A stretch of DNA of 64,000 nt from an uncultured Paenibacillaceae bacterium (GCA_946478845.1 CAMLDI010000001.1:171664-235663); one strand, 5' to 3'. Counted from the stretch's first letter, positions 1-9,396 are shown. Numbers and translations: made by a program. Notes: a model not told the origin generated them from the letters alone.

Positions 1-1262
1 CCAGACAAGCATTGGGTTACATAGGATATAAAGAGGATACAGAAAAAAATGCAGAAAAAGTGGGCATTTCCGGTCTGGAGGAAAGTTTTCAACCTTTTTT
101 AAAGAGCATTGGAGAAACGTCAGTTTCCTTTTTTGTGGATGGCCGTGGCAATCCATTATATGGTTTAAACGTAAAAAAACAGGAGCAACAGGATGCTTTT
201 TATCCCTTATCCTTAAAAACTACCCTGGATTTATCTATGCAAAAAATTATGGAGGATGCTTTTAATGCCAGTGGCATTAAAGAAGGGGCTGGGGTCATTC
301 TTGATATTTCTACAAGAAATGTATTAGCTATGGTATCAAGGCCAGATTTTACTCCTGAAAATGAGGAAACTCGCAAAAATCCCCTTCTTTTTCAACAAGG
401 ATTAGAGAATCATGCCCTACAACGCATGACCCCTGGTTCTGTATTTAAAATTGTGGTTGCAGCCGCAGCGATAGAAGAGGGGATTGTAAAACCGGGAGAC
501 CATTTTCATTGTAAAGGTGAATACGGAAAATATGGTTTTACATGTTGGAAAAAGGAAGGGCACGGGGATCTTACTTTTGCAGAAGCATTTGCCCAATCCT
601 GCAATATTACCTTTGCTGAAGTAGCAAAAAAGGTGGGACCGAAAAAAATCTTTGAATACGCCCAGCGATTAGGTGTAAGCGAAACCTTAGGGTGGGAAAA
701 AGATTCTTTCCAAAAGCTTGGTGCCTTTCGTCAATTTTCCCGGGAACAAAAGGGACAAATTTTCACTTTACAATCTCAACAAGAGGATGAAGGGGTCTTG
801 ATTCAGACAGCTATTGGGCAAAGGGATGTACAGATTACTCCTTTATCGGCAGCGGCGATGGCAGCAATGATTGCAGGCGATGGTAAGGGACAGGAAGTAC
901 GAGTGGTTGATTCCATCCAATATAAGAATGGGTCCAATTTCTATACCTTTGAAGACCATGAAATCTCTCAGGCCAATTTAAAACCCGAAACATTGAAGGT
1001 GTTGCGTCAATTTATGGAGGGGGTTGTTGAAAGGGGAACTGCTGAATCATTAAAGAACTTGCCATGGAAAATAGCAGGAAAAACAGGAACAGCCCAAACG
1101 GGAGAATCTAAATATAATCTTTGGTTTGTAGGTTATGCTCCAAGTGAAAAGCCTCGTTACGCTATTGCGGTTGTAGGGCAAAACTTATCTGATAGTAACA
1201 GTAAGCCAATTCTTAAAGTGACTGGAGACATTATACAAGGTCTAAATAAAATGGTAAAATGA
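1..1262 (+). CDS. Penicillin-binding protein transpeptidase domain (5' part outside window)
   Basis: D,D-transpeptidase that cross-links peptidoglycan on the outer face of the membrane. The frame is open to the left edge, so the N-terminal anchor and dimerisation domain are missing; a TTG at position 12 is in frame but is probably internal. Counting from that codon, the catalytic triad motifs are all present: SVFK with Ser143 and Lys146, SCN at 196-198 and KTGT at 357-360. The spacing fits a class B penicillin-binding protein and no glycosyltransferase domain is visible. Which class B subgroup (elongation, division or sporulation) cannot be decided without the N-terminus. The stop codon lies 26 bases before the next gene. 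Confidence 0.9.
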   Translation, partial: RQALGYIGYKEDTEKNAEKVGISGLEESFQPFLKSIGETSVSFFVDGRGNPLYGLNVKKQEQQDAFYPLSLKTTLDLSMQKIMEDAFNASGIKEGAGVILDISTRNVLAMVSRPDFTPENEETRKNPLLFQQGLENHALQRMTPGSVFKIVVAAAAIEEGIVKPGDHFHCKGEYGKYGFTCWKKEGHGDLTFAEAFAQSCNITFAEVAKKVGPKKIFEYAQRLGVSETLGWEKDSFQKLGAFRQFSREQKGQIFTLQSQQEDEGVLIQTAIGQRDVQITPLSAAAMAAMIAGDGKGQEVRVVDSIQYKNGSNFYTFEDHEISQANLKPETLKVLRQFMEGVVERGTAESLKNLPWKIAGKTGTAQTGESKYNLWFVGYAPSEKPRYAIAVVGQNLSDSNSKPILKVTGDIIQGLNKMVK

Positions 1263-1288
1263 GTTCATAAAAAATGGGAGAAGAGAAT

Positions 1289-1936
1289 ATGATTATTTTC
1301 ATTGGTTTAATTTTCAGTTTGCTATTTCTTTATTTTTTTGCCTTTATTGCAATGGGTATTTATGGCAAAGAAACCTTCATATTCGATCAAGTGATTTATG
1401 AGTGGATTACCCAGTTTGCTACCCCTTCTTTTACGAAAGGGGTCGTTTTACTAACTGAATTAGGCTCAGGTAAATTTATGATTCCTCTAGGGATTGCATT
1501 TGCATTGTATTTATTTTTGAAACTCCAAATGAAACGAGAATCCCTTTTATTGCTGATCGCCATGGCTGGGAGTGCCTTGTTAAATGAAGGATTAAAATTG
1601 TTTTTCCAGAGGAGACGTCCTGAATTAGATCATTTAGTTGAAGCAGGAGGGTATAGTTTCCCCAGCGGACATGCGATGAATTCTTTTGTTTTTTATGGCA
1701 TGGTTGGTTTTATTTTATGGCGGATTATTAAAGGAGTTTATCCAAGAATCCTTTCTTTGCTTCTATGTATTCTATTGCCATTTGCTATTGGTTTAAGCCG
1801 TATTTATTTAGGAGTCCATTTTCCCACAGACGTAATCGCTGGCTTTGCAGCAGGCGGTTTTTGGTTAATGACATGTATATTTGCTTTTTATATTGGCAAA
1901 AGAAACTTCTATTTATCTTCCTCCTTCATAAAATGA
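1289..1936 (+). CDS. PAP2-family membrane phosphatase
   Basis: Integral membrane acid phosphatase of the PAP2 superfamily, about 215 residues with several hydrophobic helices. The three-part signature is complete: a K-x6-RP motif (KLFFQRRRP), PSGH, and SR-x5-H-x3-D (SRIYLGVHFPTD). Family members dephosphorylate lipid phosphates such as undecaprenyl pyrophosphate, phosphatidylglycerol phosphate or phosphatidate on the outer side of the membrane; the substrate here is unknown. I prefer ATG 1289 to the in-frame ATG 1274 because GGGAGAAGAG (1276-1285) then serves as the ribosome binding site. It follows the transpeptidase gene closely, which would suit a lipid-carrier recycling role (inference). 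Confidence 0.88.
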   Translation: MIIFIGLIFSLLFLYFFAFIAMGIYGKETFIFDQVIYEWITQFATPSFTKGVVLLTELGSGKFMIPLGIAFALYLFLKLQMKRESLLLLIAMAGSALLNEGLKLFFQRRRPELDHLVEAGGYSFPSGHAMNSFVFYGMVGFILWRIIKGVYPRILSLLLCILLPFAIGLSRIYLGVHFPTDVIAGFAAGGFWLMTCIFAFYIGKRNFYLSSSFIK

Positions 1937-1967
1937 TATTAACATCATGAGGGAAGGAGGGAAAAGC

Positions 1968-2633
1968 ATGTCCCAAAACGATATCATTAATAAATTGATG
2001 AAACAATGGCAAGGTGATGTAGATAAATATCGAAATGAATTAAAGAAATATAAATTTGAGTTGGAACAAATTCGGCAGGAAATGGCGTCCCTCAAAGAAG
2101 TCAAGGAAAACAAGGAAGTAATGCAAACAAAGGAAAGTGTTCAAGAGCAACCGACGTTTACCATGGAGCAAAAGGCAGAAATCTTTTTAGATTATACGGT
2201 AATGTGTTCACAGAATGACGAAGAAATTATTGTGTATGCGAATTTGCATATGAAAAATACAGGAAATGTCCATTTAGAAAACCCCTGGATTTGTATTAGA
2301 ATGGATCCTCCAGGTCTAGCAAAATTAAGCGGTAAAATTCTTCCCCCCAATGCAACAGAAGCTATGGGGGTTTATACGTTGGATGGAGCAATGGATGGAT
2401 GGGTGTTTATGAAAAAAGGAGAGCAATGGGAAAAGGATGTCAGCAGAGGGGAGTATTGGATTCAATCGATTCAACCCATTGTTATTCCTCCAGGGGAATC
2501 AGAAGTTTTAAATGGTTTTCAATTTATTGTCCCTCGTAATAAATCAGAAAAGAATTTCTCTGTGAATGCTATCGTATTTTTGAATAATACCCAGTATTTA
2601 TCCAATAATAAAATATCTCTTCAAATAATTTAG
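1968..2633 (+). CDS. Unknown coiled-coil protein
   Basis: I do not recognise this 221-residue protein. Residues about 5-60 are charged and heptad-like, so a coiled coil is likely; the rest is rich in beta-branched residues and resembles a single beta-sandwich domain. There is no signal peptide or membrane segment. ATG 1968 is chosen over ATG 1947 because GGAAGGAGG (1952-1960) lies 7 bases upstream of it and inside the longer version. It follows the PAP2 gene by 31 bases and ends at a terminator, so it is probably the last gene of the transcript. Confidence 0.7.
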   Translation: MSQNDIINKLMKQWQGDVDKYRNELKKYKFELEQIRQEMASLKEVKENKEVMQTKESVQEQPTFTMEQKAEIFLDYTVMCSQNDEEIIVYANLHMKNTGNVHLENPWICIRMDPPGLAKLSGKILPPNATEAMGVYTLDGAMDGWVFMKKGEQWEKDVSRGEYWIQSIQPIVIPPGESEVLNGFQFIVPRNKSEKNFSVNAIVFLNNTQYLSNNKISLQII

Positions 2634-2660
2634 GAGTCCTTGTGTTAGGGCTCCTTTTTT
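2632..2660 (+). terminator. Rho-independent terminator
   Basis: An 8-bp stem (AGGAGTCC with GGGCTCCT, one G-T pair) is followed by six T residues. It begins at the stop codon of the coiled-coil gene and separates it from the dctS-like gene. Confidence 0.8.
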
Positions 2661-2721
2661 CGTCTTTGGAAAAACATGATAAAATAAATAATATTGTAAG
2701 CTACTATGTGAGGGAATGTTT

Positions 2722-4320
2722 ATGTTTAAATTAAATAGCTGGCCTATTCGTTGGAAAATTACATTGTTAGCCTCAACCATTGTTTTATTCTCCTTATTAA
2801 CCGGAACCATTGTTCTTATAGGGAAAACGATCAATGTAAAAACAGAGGATTTAAGCCAGTGGTCACTTTTAACGGCAAGGGTAATTGCTCAGATTCCTGA
2901 GATTATTGAAAATGTAGAAAAGCCTGAAGGGGAAAAGCTAATACAGCCTTTGGTCGAGAAAATGAGAGCAATATATGGTTCTGATTATATTGTTGTTCTA
3001 ACGATGCAAGGGAAACGATTATCCCATCCCTTAATAAGTCGGGTAGGGACTTTTTTTAATGTTAATGAAGCTAGGCCAGCATTTGCCGAACACGTATATG
3101 TTATTCCTGTTCAGGGAGAGTTGGGAGCTGGTATTCGTGCCTACGCTCCAATTATGAACGATCGGCATCAGCAGGTAGGTGTGGTTATGGTAGGCAATAC
3201 TATACCAACAATAAGTATGATGTTACATGACCTTCGCCAGGAAATTTTAATCATTTTGTTTCTTACACTTATTGTTGGAATCTGGGGTTCCTATCTTTTA
3301 GCAAGCCATATTAAACGACAGACTTTCCAACTTGAACCCCAGGAATTAGCACGAACCCTTGATGAACGAACTGCTGCCTTTCATGCCATGCATGAAGGGG
3401 TGATTGCCATCGATGAACAAGAACGTATTACAGTTGTTAATGATGTAGCCCGTAGCATGCTTAAAATTAAAGGAGATGCTATTGGAAAATATATCAAAGA
3501 TGTGATTCCCGATACCCGTCTGCCGGAAGTTCTTACTGTTGGACATGCCATATATAATAAACAGTTTTATATTGGTGATACGTTAATCGTGAGTAACAGG
3601 GTTCCCATTCGAATAAAAGATCAAATTGCTGGTGCTCTTGCAATTTTTCAAGATAAAACTGAAGTGACCCGCCTTGCGGAAGAATTAACGGGCGTTAAGG
3701 GTTATATTGATGCCTTACGAGCGAAAAACCATGAGCATAGCAACAAGCTTCATACTATTGCAGGATTGATTCAATTAGGCAAAGAACAGGAAGCATTAGG
3801 GTATATTTTTCAAAAAAGCCAGGAAGAAGAGAACCTAATTCATTTTCTTGGCAATCGTATAAAGGATATAAATCTGTTAGGACTCCTTGTAGGCAAGATA
3901 AGCCGAGCGAAAGAATTGGATATTCAACTTCGTATTGATTCATACAGTAATTTTTCTCGTTTCCCGCAGAATGTGGTGTATCATGATATTGTTATTATTC
4001 TGGGTAATCTGATTGAAAATGCCTTTGAAAGTCTACAAGAGATGGGCGATATAGAAAAACAAGTGGAAGTAACTATTTTACAGGATGAGAGTTTTTTAAC
4101 TATTGAGGTAGAGGATAATGGAAAAGGAATTTCCCGGGAAGATCAGGCTCGTATATTTACGAAGGGGTTTTCTACAAAAGATGCAGCAGAACATGGGATA
4201 GGACTATATCTTGTTTCTTCTATTGTTAATCGGAGTGGCGGTGAAATTGTGGTTGATAGTGATTTAGGGTATGGTACCCGTATAACCATCAGGATTCCAA
4301 TGGAAAGAAAAGAGGTATGA
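2722..4320 (+). CDS. dctS: DctS/DcuS/CitA-family sensor histidine kinase
   Basis: Membrane sensor kinase for C4-dicarboxylates or related acids, about 532 residues. It has a TM helix near 15-35, an extracellular PAS-like (sCache) domain near 40-170, a second TM near 175-195, a cytoplasmic PAS domain near 215-320 and a kinase core. The phosphoacceptor is His337 in an NHEHSNKLH motif typical of this family, the N box is GNLIENAFE, and the G boxes DNGKGI and GIGLYLV are present. ATG 2722 fits GAGGG (2710-2714); ATG 2716 is too close. The stop is 3 bases from the next gene. In Bacillus subtilis the dctS-dctR-dctP genes are adjacent in the same order, supporting the name; the exact ligand is inferred. 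Confidence 0.88.
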   Translation: MFKLNSWPIRWKITLLASTIVLFSLLTGTIVLIGKTINVKTEDLSQWSLLTARVIAQIPEIIENVEKPEGEKLIQPLVEKMRAIYGSDYIVVLTMQGKRLSHPLISRVGTFFNVNEARPAFAEHVYVIPVQGELGAGIRAYAPIMNDRHQQVGVVMVGNTIPTISMMLHDLRQEILIILFLTLIVGIWGSYLLASHIKRQTFQLEPQELARTLDERTAAFHAMHEGVIAIDEQERITVVNDVARSMLKIKGDAIGKYIKDVIPDTRLPEVLTVGHAIYNKQFYIGDTLIVSNRVPIRIKDQIAGALAIFQDKTEVTRLAEELTGVKGYIDALRAKNHEHSNKLHTIAGLIQLGKEQEALGYIFQKSQEEENLIHFLGNRIKDINLLGLLVGKISRAKELDIQLRIDSYSNFSRFPQNVVYHDIVIILGNLIENAFESLQEMGDIEKQVEVTILQDESFLTIEVEDNGKGISREDQARIFTKGFSTKDAAEHGIGLYLVSSIVNRSGGEIVVDSDLGYGTRITIRIPMERKEV

Positions 4321-4323
4321 TTT

Positions 4324-5034
4324 GTGGAAACAATTTCTGTTTTACTTGTAGAAGATGATCCCATGGTGCAGCAAATTAATGCTTCATTTGTAGAACGTAT
4401 AGATGGTTTCAAAATTGTTGGCATCGTTAAAAACGGGGATGAAGCATTAGAGAAAATTGAACAACTGAGACCCCAGTTAGTTATTCTGGATTTGTATATG
4501 CCAGGGAAAAATGGGTTAGATACCTTAAAAATAATTCGTAATCAGGATTTGGATATTGATGTGATTGCAGTAACAGCAGCTAACGATCGGGAAACCGTGA
4601 TGAAAGTCATTCGTTTAGGGGCTCTGGATTATGTTTTTAAACCTTTTCAATTTGAGCGAATTCAAAAAGCATTGCTTCGCTATCGACAATATTATATGCA
4701 GAAACAATCAGAGAATTTGTCTCAGAAGGTATTTGACTATGCAATGAATTTGGGCAATTCCTTTCATGTGAAAAAAGAAATAAAAGAAACATATCCTAAA
4801 GGGATTCAGGCGTTTACCTTACAACAAATATCTGATTGTATTCGAGAGATTAAGTCAGGAATCTCTGCAGAAGAAATAGGCAATAAAATTGGCATGTCCA
4901 GGGTAACCGTTCGACGTTATTTAGAGTACTTAGAAGGAGTAGGTAAGGTAAAATCTAATATGATTTATGGTACAATTGGCCGGCCAACCAAATTATATAG
5001 CTGGCTTGATGAACAAAATGAACAAAAAGTTTAA
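4324..5034 (+). CDS. dctR: DctR/DcuR-family response regulator
   Basis: Response regulator paired with the preceding kinase, 236 residues. The receiver domain (1-120) has Asp11 and Asp12 for metal binding, phosphoacceptor Asp56, and Lys106 in FKPF. The C-terminal part carries a helix-turn-helix (about 160-185, [21 protein letters not shown]), the layout of the CitB/DcuR/DctR subfamily. GTG 4324 has AGAGG (4311-4315) 8 bases upstream. It presumably activates dctP and dctB downstream when dicarboxylate is sensed; an operator cannot be defined from sequence alone. Confidence 0.88.
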   Translation: METISVLLVEDDPMVQQINASFVERIDGFKIVGIVKNGDEALEKIEQLRPQLVILDLYMPGKNGLDTLKIIRNQDLDIDVIAVTAANDRETVMKVIRLGALDYVFKPFQFERIQKALLRYRQYYMQKQSENLSQKVFDYAMNLGNSFHVKKEIKETYPKGIQAFTLQQISDCIREIKSGISAEEIGNKIGMSRVTVRRYLEYLEGVGKVKSNMIYGTIGRPTKLYSWLDEQNEQKV

Positions 5035-5119
5035 TAAGTTCGAATACTTCTCCTCTACTAATGAAACCCCTATCATGAAAATATCAGAAAACAAAGAGTT
5101 TTCAAGGGGGAGGAACAAC

Positions 5120-6394
5120 ATGAAACTTCTGAAAAATATGACGTTTCAAGTAATTATTGCAATTATTCTTGGCGTCCTTGTTGGTGCATTGTGGCCTTCA
5201 GTTGGACAAGAAATGAAGCCATTAGGCGATACGTTTATTAAGATGATTAAAATGATCATCGCGCCCATTATTTTCTTAACTATTGTGTTAGGGATTGCCA
5301 GTATGGGAAATATGAAAAAGGTGGGTCGTGTTGGGGGAAAAGCGATTATCTATTTTGAAATTGTTACCACCTTTGCATTAATTATTGGGATTATTGTCGC
5401 AAATCTTATTAAGCCAGGAGCAGGGCTAGATCCTAGTAAATTGCAAAAAGGCAACATTTCTCAATATGTTGAAAGTGCCAAAGAAATGGATTGGGTGGAG
5501 TTCTTTACACATATTGTTCCTTCTAATGTGGTGGATGCCTTTGCAAAAGGTGATATTCTACAGGTATTATTCTTTTCTATTTTGTTTGGAAGTGCTCTCA
5601 CTTTATTAGGTAAATCTGGGGAACCAATTCTGAAATTTCTTGATCTATTATCTAAAATTTTCTTCAAAATATTAGGGTTTATTATGAAACTTGCCCCCAT
5701 TGGAGCATTTGGCGGAATGGCCTTTAGCATAGGCAAATATGGATTAGCAACTTTAATTCCTTTAAGTAAATTGATGCTTAGTGTATATACGACCATGTTT
5801 TTATTTGTTTTTGTTGTTTTAAATATTATTTGTAAAATGTATGGCTTTAGTTTATGGAAGTATCTTAAATACATTAAAGAAGAACTACTAATTGTACTTG
5901 GGACATCTTCTTCTGAGTCTGTACTGCCTAACATGATGAGGAAGATGGAACGGTATGGATGTGAAAAATCCGTAGTAGGACTAGTTATTCCAACAGGTTA
6001 TTCCTTCAATCTTGACGGGACAACCATTTATCTGTCCATGGCAGTCATCTTTTTAGCTCAAGTATTTCATGTGGATTTAACCTTAACACAGCAAATAACG
6101 ATTATTGCAATCCTGTTACTTACCTCTAAAGGGGCTGCAGCTGTAACCGGTGGTGGTTTTATTGTCCTTGCTTCTACGTTGGCATCATTAAATGTTATTC
6201 CTATTGAAGGACTTGCTCTTTTAATTGGTGTTGACCGCTTCATGTCTGAAGGCCGTGCCATTGTAAATCTAATTGGAAATGGCATTGCAACATTGGTAGT
6301 TTCCAAGAATGAAAATGCATTTGACCAGGAGAAACATAATGAAGCGATTCTTCAGTTACACTATAAACAACAAGAAAAGAGTTTAACAGCTTAA
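5120..6394 (+). CDS. dctP: Dicarboxylate/cation symporter (DAACS family, DctP/GltP-like)
   Basis: Secondary transporter of about 424 residues coupling dicarboxylate or acidic amino-acid uptake to protons or sodium. Family motifs are clear: the serine-rich re-entrant loop [10 protein letters not shown], the NLDGT motif in [12 protein letters not shown], the [13 protein letters not shown] loop, and the [15 protein letters not shown] segment. The frame extends 51 codons upstream into dctR, but ATG 5120 is the start because AAGGGGGAGG lies just before it and the first membrane helix follows. An 85-base gap from dctR contains no clear promoter. Context favours C4-dicarboxylates over glutamate. Confidence 0.9.
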   Translation: MKLLKNMTFQVIIAIILGVLVGALWPSVGQEMKPLGDTFIKMIKMIIAPIIFLTIVLGIASMGNMKKVGRVGGKAIIYFEIVTTFALIIGIIVANLIKPGAGLDPSKLQKGNISQYVESAKEMDWVEFFTHIVPSNVVDAFAKGDILQVLFFSILFGSALTLLGKSGEPILKFLDLLSKIFFKILGFIMKLAPIGAFGGMAFSIGKYGLATLIPLSKLMLSVYTTMFLFVFVVLNIICKMYGFSLWKYLKYIKEELLIVLGTSSSESVLPNMMRKMERYGCEKSVVGLVIPTGYSFNLDGTTIYLSMAVIFLAQVFHVDLTLTQQITIIAILLLTSKGAAAVTGGGFIVLASTLASLNVIPIEGLALLIGVDRFMSEGRAIVNLIGNGIATLVVSKNENAFDQEKHNEAILQLHYKQQEKSLTA

Positions 6395-6413
6395 AGGGTT
6401 GGGGTGTTAATAG

Positions 6414-7454
6414 GTGCAAACATTTAACAGGTTAATGTTGACTTCTTTTGCCGTAATTATCATTGCAGTTTTTATTGGATTTGGTTTTACCATAAATCAG
6501 CCTGCATATTATGATGATGAACAAACAGGACTTGGTAAAAAAGTAGTCATCCGTTTTAGCCATGTTGTTGCTGAAAACACCCCAAAAGGCCTTGCGGCTA
6601 GTCGTTTTGCTGAATTGGTACGGTTGAAAACCCAGGGTATGGTGGAAATTCGCATCTATCCCAATGCTGTGTTATTTAATGACAAAAATGAATTTCAGGC
6701 ATTACAGGATGGGAAAGTAGAAATGATTGCCCCGGCAACATCCAATCTTTCTGCATGGTTTCCCCAGTTGTTAATCTTTGATATGCCCTATGCTTTTGAA
6801 GATGAACAAATGATAAAAGAGGGTATGGATGGAGAGTTAGGCCAACTTTTATTCCAATCCGTCAGTAGTGCAAATGTAAAAGGATTAGCTCTTTGGGATA
6901 ATGGATTTAAACAAATGACAGCTAATCAAAGGCTAATTAATCCAGATGATTTTAAAGGACTGTCCTTTCGTGTGATGGCAAGCCCAGTCCTTCATTCCCA
7001 GTTTCAAGCTCTCGGAGCAAGTCCCAAAACGGATTCTTTTAATGAAGTATACCGACAACTAGAGAATGGCACTTATGATGGGGAAGAAAATACTCTTTCC
7101 AATATTTATAGTAAGAGATTTTATCAGGTGCAAAAGGACTTGACTATTTCTAATCACGGCTATCTTGGCTATCTTGTATTAATGAATAACGATACGTGGA
7201 AACGTTTGGATAAAAATAATCAACAGGCAATTATTGAAGCAATGAATGAAACCACAGAATGGGTACACCAATATGCAAAAAAAATTAACCAACAGGCTTT
7301 AGATGATCTCATTAAAAATAAAATGATCCAGATTCATTTTCAGACCGAAGGAGAAAAGATGCAGTGGAAAGAGGCCTTTCGTTCTGTTTATTCCCAATTT
7401 ACGGATCAAATTGGAGATGAGGTTATAAATGAATGGCAAAAATTAAAAAAATAA
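6414..7454 (+). CDS. dctB: TRAP-type (DctP family 7) solute-binding protein, DctB-like
   Basis: Extracellular dicarboxylate-binding protein of 346 residues. An N-terminal hydrophobic helix (about 9-27) lacks a lipobox cysteine, so it may remain as a membrane anchor. The mature part matches the TRAP family: FSHVVAENTPKG near the start, YPNAVLF, FDMPYAF and GLSFRVM with the conserved arginine. GTG 6414 follows a GGTTGGGGTG element. No TRAP permease genes lie nearby; in B. subtilis the corresponding DctB acts with DctS in sensing, so a co-sensor role is likely. Here it is last in the operon rather than first. Confidence 0.82.
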   Translation: MQTFNRLMLTSFAVIIIAVFIGFGFTINQPAYYDDEQTGLGKKVVIRFSHVVAENTPKGLAASRFAELVRLKTQGMVEIRIYPNAVLFNDKNEFQALQDGKVEMIAPATSNLSAWFPQLLIFDMPYAFEDEQMIKEGMDGELGQLLFQSVSSANVKGLALWDNGFKQMTANQRLINPDDFKGLSFRVMASPVLHSQFQALGASPKTDSFNEVYRQLENGTYDGEENTLSNIYSKRFYQVQKDLTISNHGYLGYLVLMNNDTWKRLDKNNQQAIIEAMNETTEWVHQYAKKINQQALDDLIKNKMIQIHFQTEGEKMQWKEAFRSVYSQFTDQIGDEVINEWQKLKK

Positions 7455-7460
7455 ATTAAA

Positions 7461-7493
7461 AAAGAGGTTAGGGTTATTCCCAACCTCTTTCTT
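7461..7493. terminator. Terminator between convergent genes
   Basis: AAAGAGGTTAGGG pairs with CCCAACCTCTTT (one bulge) across a short loop. A-rich sequence lies on the left and T-rich on the right, so it can stop the dct transcript and the opposing JAMM transcript. Confidence 0.75.
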
Positions 7494-7503
7494 TATGTCT
7501 TCA

Positions 7504-7908
7504 TTAAGGCACCACGGTCAGTTGTTTCTTAAAAACTTGGTGATGGTGGATTTGAAAGCACCTAGTTTGCGGTGGATTAGTTAATAAAGAAACAATGACA
7601 TATGTTGCTTCAGGATAATTGGCATTGCGGATGTCTTCTGGGGAGGGTTCCGGGGAAGCGGTTGGATGGGAATGGAAAATTCCTAAAAATTCTTCGCCTT
7701 TTTGTTTGATTGAATGAAAGGTTTGATTAATAAAGGGAAGGGCAATGGAATAACGATAAGGGCTTCTTTCAGCATTAGGCAAACACCATGTTGTGGTAAC
7801 CACTTGATTGATTCCTGATAATATTCCACAGGCTTCAAAGGGAATTTGTGATTGGCAATAAGTAACCATTTGATTATAAGCATCACTTTTTATCATAAAG
7901 GGGAACAT
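7504..7908 (-). CDS. JAMM/MPN-domain zinc metalloprotease-like protein
   Basis: Stand-alone 134-residue Mov34/MPN (JAB) domain. The JAMM zinc signature is complete: Glu25 in FEACGIL, His79 and His81 in HSHP, Ser89 and Asp92 in PSPED. Bacterial relatives remove C-terminal residues from ubiquitin-like sulphur carriers or cleave isopeptide bonds; the substrate is unknown here and no ThiS/MoaD-like or E1-like gene is adjacent. AAGGAGGAATA precedes the ATG. It lies 12 bases downstream of the next minus-strand gene, so the two are probably co-transcribed and act together (inference). Confidence 0.82.
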   Translation of the reverse strand: MFPFMIKSDAYNQMVTYCQSQIPFEACGILSGINQVVTTTWCLPNAERSPYRYSIALPFINQTFHSIKQKGEEFLGIFHSHPTASPEPSPEDIRNANYPEATYVIVSLLTNPPQTRCFQIHHHQVFKKQLTVVP

Positions 7909-7920
7909 TATTCCTCCTTG

Positions 7921-9231
7921 CTACCGTTTCCCTTTACTAAATGGGTTAACTGTGGTAAAACTTTGGTTTTTATTTTTAGATTTTTTTTGTTTAAAAGGGT
8001 CTATGATTGGTCCATTGGCATTGTTTGTGTGTTTTCTCATAAAGGGGGATTGATTCCAATTTGGGTGAGATTTAAGGGAATCCCAGGGATCTTGATTTAT
8101 TCTAGCCTGGTTCATTTTTGCCTGATTGGTTCTTGCTTGTTCAGTAAGCAATGCCTGATTATTAATGGCGCTAGGATTAGGCCTGGCTAAGCTTTGTAGT
8201 TCTTTAATTCGGTCTTGAATTTTTTCTTGTGGGGATTTGGAAAGTTGAGTTATTGCTGCTGATTCTGATTTTTGCAGTGGGGGCAGTTGTTCAACGGAAA
8301 TGGATTCTAGATGTGGATTAGGTCTGGCTATGCGTTTTAATTCTTTAATTCGATCTTGAATAATTTCCGTTGGGGATTTAGAGAGTTGAGTCATTGCTGC
8401 TGGTACTGATTCTTTTAGTGGGGGCAATTGTTCAACAGGAATGGGTTCAACTTCTGGAGTCGATTCAGATTTAAAATAGGGCTCAGGGTCTGGTTCTAGT
8501 TTAAAAGAGGGTTCATGTACGGGTGCAAGTTGAGGCGGAATAGTGGGTTGAAGTACTGGAGTTGGTTCTGTTTCCTTCTGATCAAAAATTTCTTGTTTTT
8601 TGATTTCTAAGACTTGGAGAATAATCTGTTCCCAGATTTTTGGAGAATTATTTTGTGGCAATAAAATTGGGACCTTATAATAATTTAAGATACCTTGTAA
8701 AATCCCCTGTGTAATGGCTTCTATTGAAATGGAATGAGGAAGGTTGACAATAACAGCAGGGCAATGGATTTTGGCAAGAAGTTTTTTTTGTTTGTCATGG
8801 GAGAAGGGATTCCATAAGGAAATGGGTTTTGCCACTTTCATTGGATAATGTTCAAGGAATGAAGTATATATGGAGTTTGCCAGTTCTTTTCCTCCTTCAT
8901 TATGGGAAGAAGAATAAAGAATTTCTAATTGTTCTTGATTGGATGATTGAAGATAAAAGTAAAGATCCCCCTTTGTATCATTTGTTGATTCAAGATCAGC
9001 GCCATAAGGAATTAATAAATTCTCAAGGCGAGAAATAATTTCTCTTTTATTCTCTTTTTTTAATTGAATGGTAATTCGTTTACCATCTAACCAGGGTTTT
9101 AAGTATAAAGAAAAATTTGAACGATTATATTGTGTACGGTAACCTACCTGTTCGCATAATTTACGAAAAGAAGGAAGAAGGTCTTCATCAATAGAGTAAA
9201 CCTGTTCTTTAAAAAGAAATACCTTTACCAT
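7921..9231 (-). CDS. Unknown protein with degenerate amidase-like domain and internal duplication
   Basis: 436 residues, not recognised. Residues about 100-205 resemble the C-terminal half of an N-acetylmuramoyl-L-alanine amidase_3 fold (ELANSIY, then PAVIVNLP, then ITQGILQGILNYY) but I do not see the zinc ligands, so it is probably non-catalytic; this is a weak structural guess. Residues about 215-275 are rich in Pro and Glu. Then comes a tandem duplication of about 45-48 residues: both copies contain VEQLPPL, QLSKSP, IQDRIKEL and ARPNP. The C-terminus is basic and Asn/Gln-rich. AAAGGAGG precedes the ATG at good spacing. Divergent from the cysteine-rich gene at 9397. Confidence 0.68.
   Translation of the reverse strand: MVKVFLFKEQVYSIDEDLLPSFRKLCEQVGYRTQYNRSNFSLYLKPWLDGKRITIQLKKENKREIISRLENLLIPYGADLESTNDTKGDLYFYLQSSNQEQLEILYSSSHNEGGKELANSIYTSFLEHYPMKVAKPISLWNPFSHDKQKKLLAKIHCPAVIVNLPHSISIEAITQGILQGILNYYKVPILLPQNNSPKIWEQIILQVLEIKKQEIFDQKETEPTPVLQPTIPPQLAPVHEPSFKLEPDPEPYFKSESTPEVEPIPVEQLPPLKESVPAAMTQLSKSPTEIIQDRIKELKRIARPNPHLESISVEQLPPLQKSESAAITQLSKSPQEKIQDRIKELQSLARPNPSAINNQALLTEQARTNQAKMNQARINQDPWDSLKSHPNWNQSPFMRKHTNNANGPIIDPFKQKKSKNKNQSFTTVNPFSKGKR
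7965..8070 (-). other. Low-complexity basic C-terminal tail
   Basis: The end of the preceding protein is compositionally biased (Asn, Lys, Phe, Pro) and lacks hydrophobic core residues, as in secreted or coat-associated scaffold tails. Listed so that readers do not expect a folded domain here. Confidence 0.35.
8175..8460 (-). repeat. In-frame tandem duplication within the 7921-9231 gene
   Basis: Two consecutive coding units of about 140 bases each encode copies of the VEQLPPL ... QLSKSP ... IQDRIKEL ... ARPNP module. The copies differ at many positions, so the duplication is not recent. The second half of each unit looks helical. Confidence 0.7.
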
Positions 9232-9396
9232 CCTAACGTTCCTCCTTTAGAAAAAATTTCTAGGTATTTTATGCGCCCAATTTTAAAAAGTGATAATTAA
9301 TTAATTTTTTAAAATTTTTTACAGAACACCCATGACCAACATTACCCTCCCTACATATGATGTAGCATCCTTTGAAAAAAAAAGATGGAAGGTAGG

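Noticed and set aside
5461..5934. Long open frame antisense to dctP
   Set aside because: It mirrors hydrophobic coding sequence of dctP, lacks a ribosome binding site and has no family features.
7921..9231. Active N-acetylmuramoyl-L-alanine amidase
   Set aside because: Only a weak resemblance to the C-terminal half of amidase_3; zinc ligands and the catalytic Glu are not seen.
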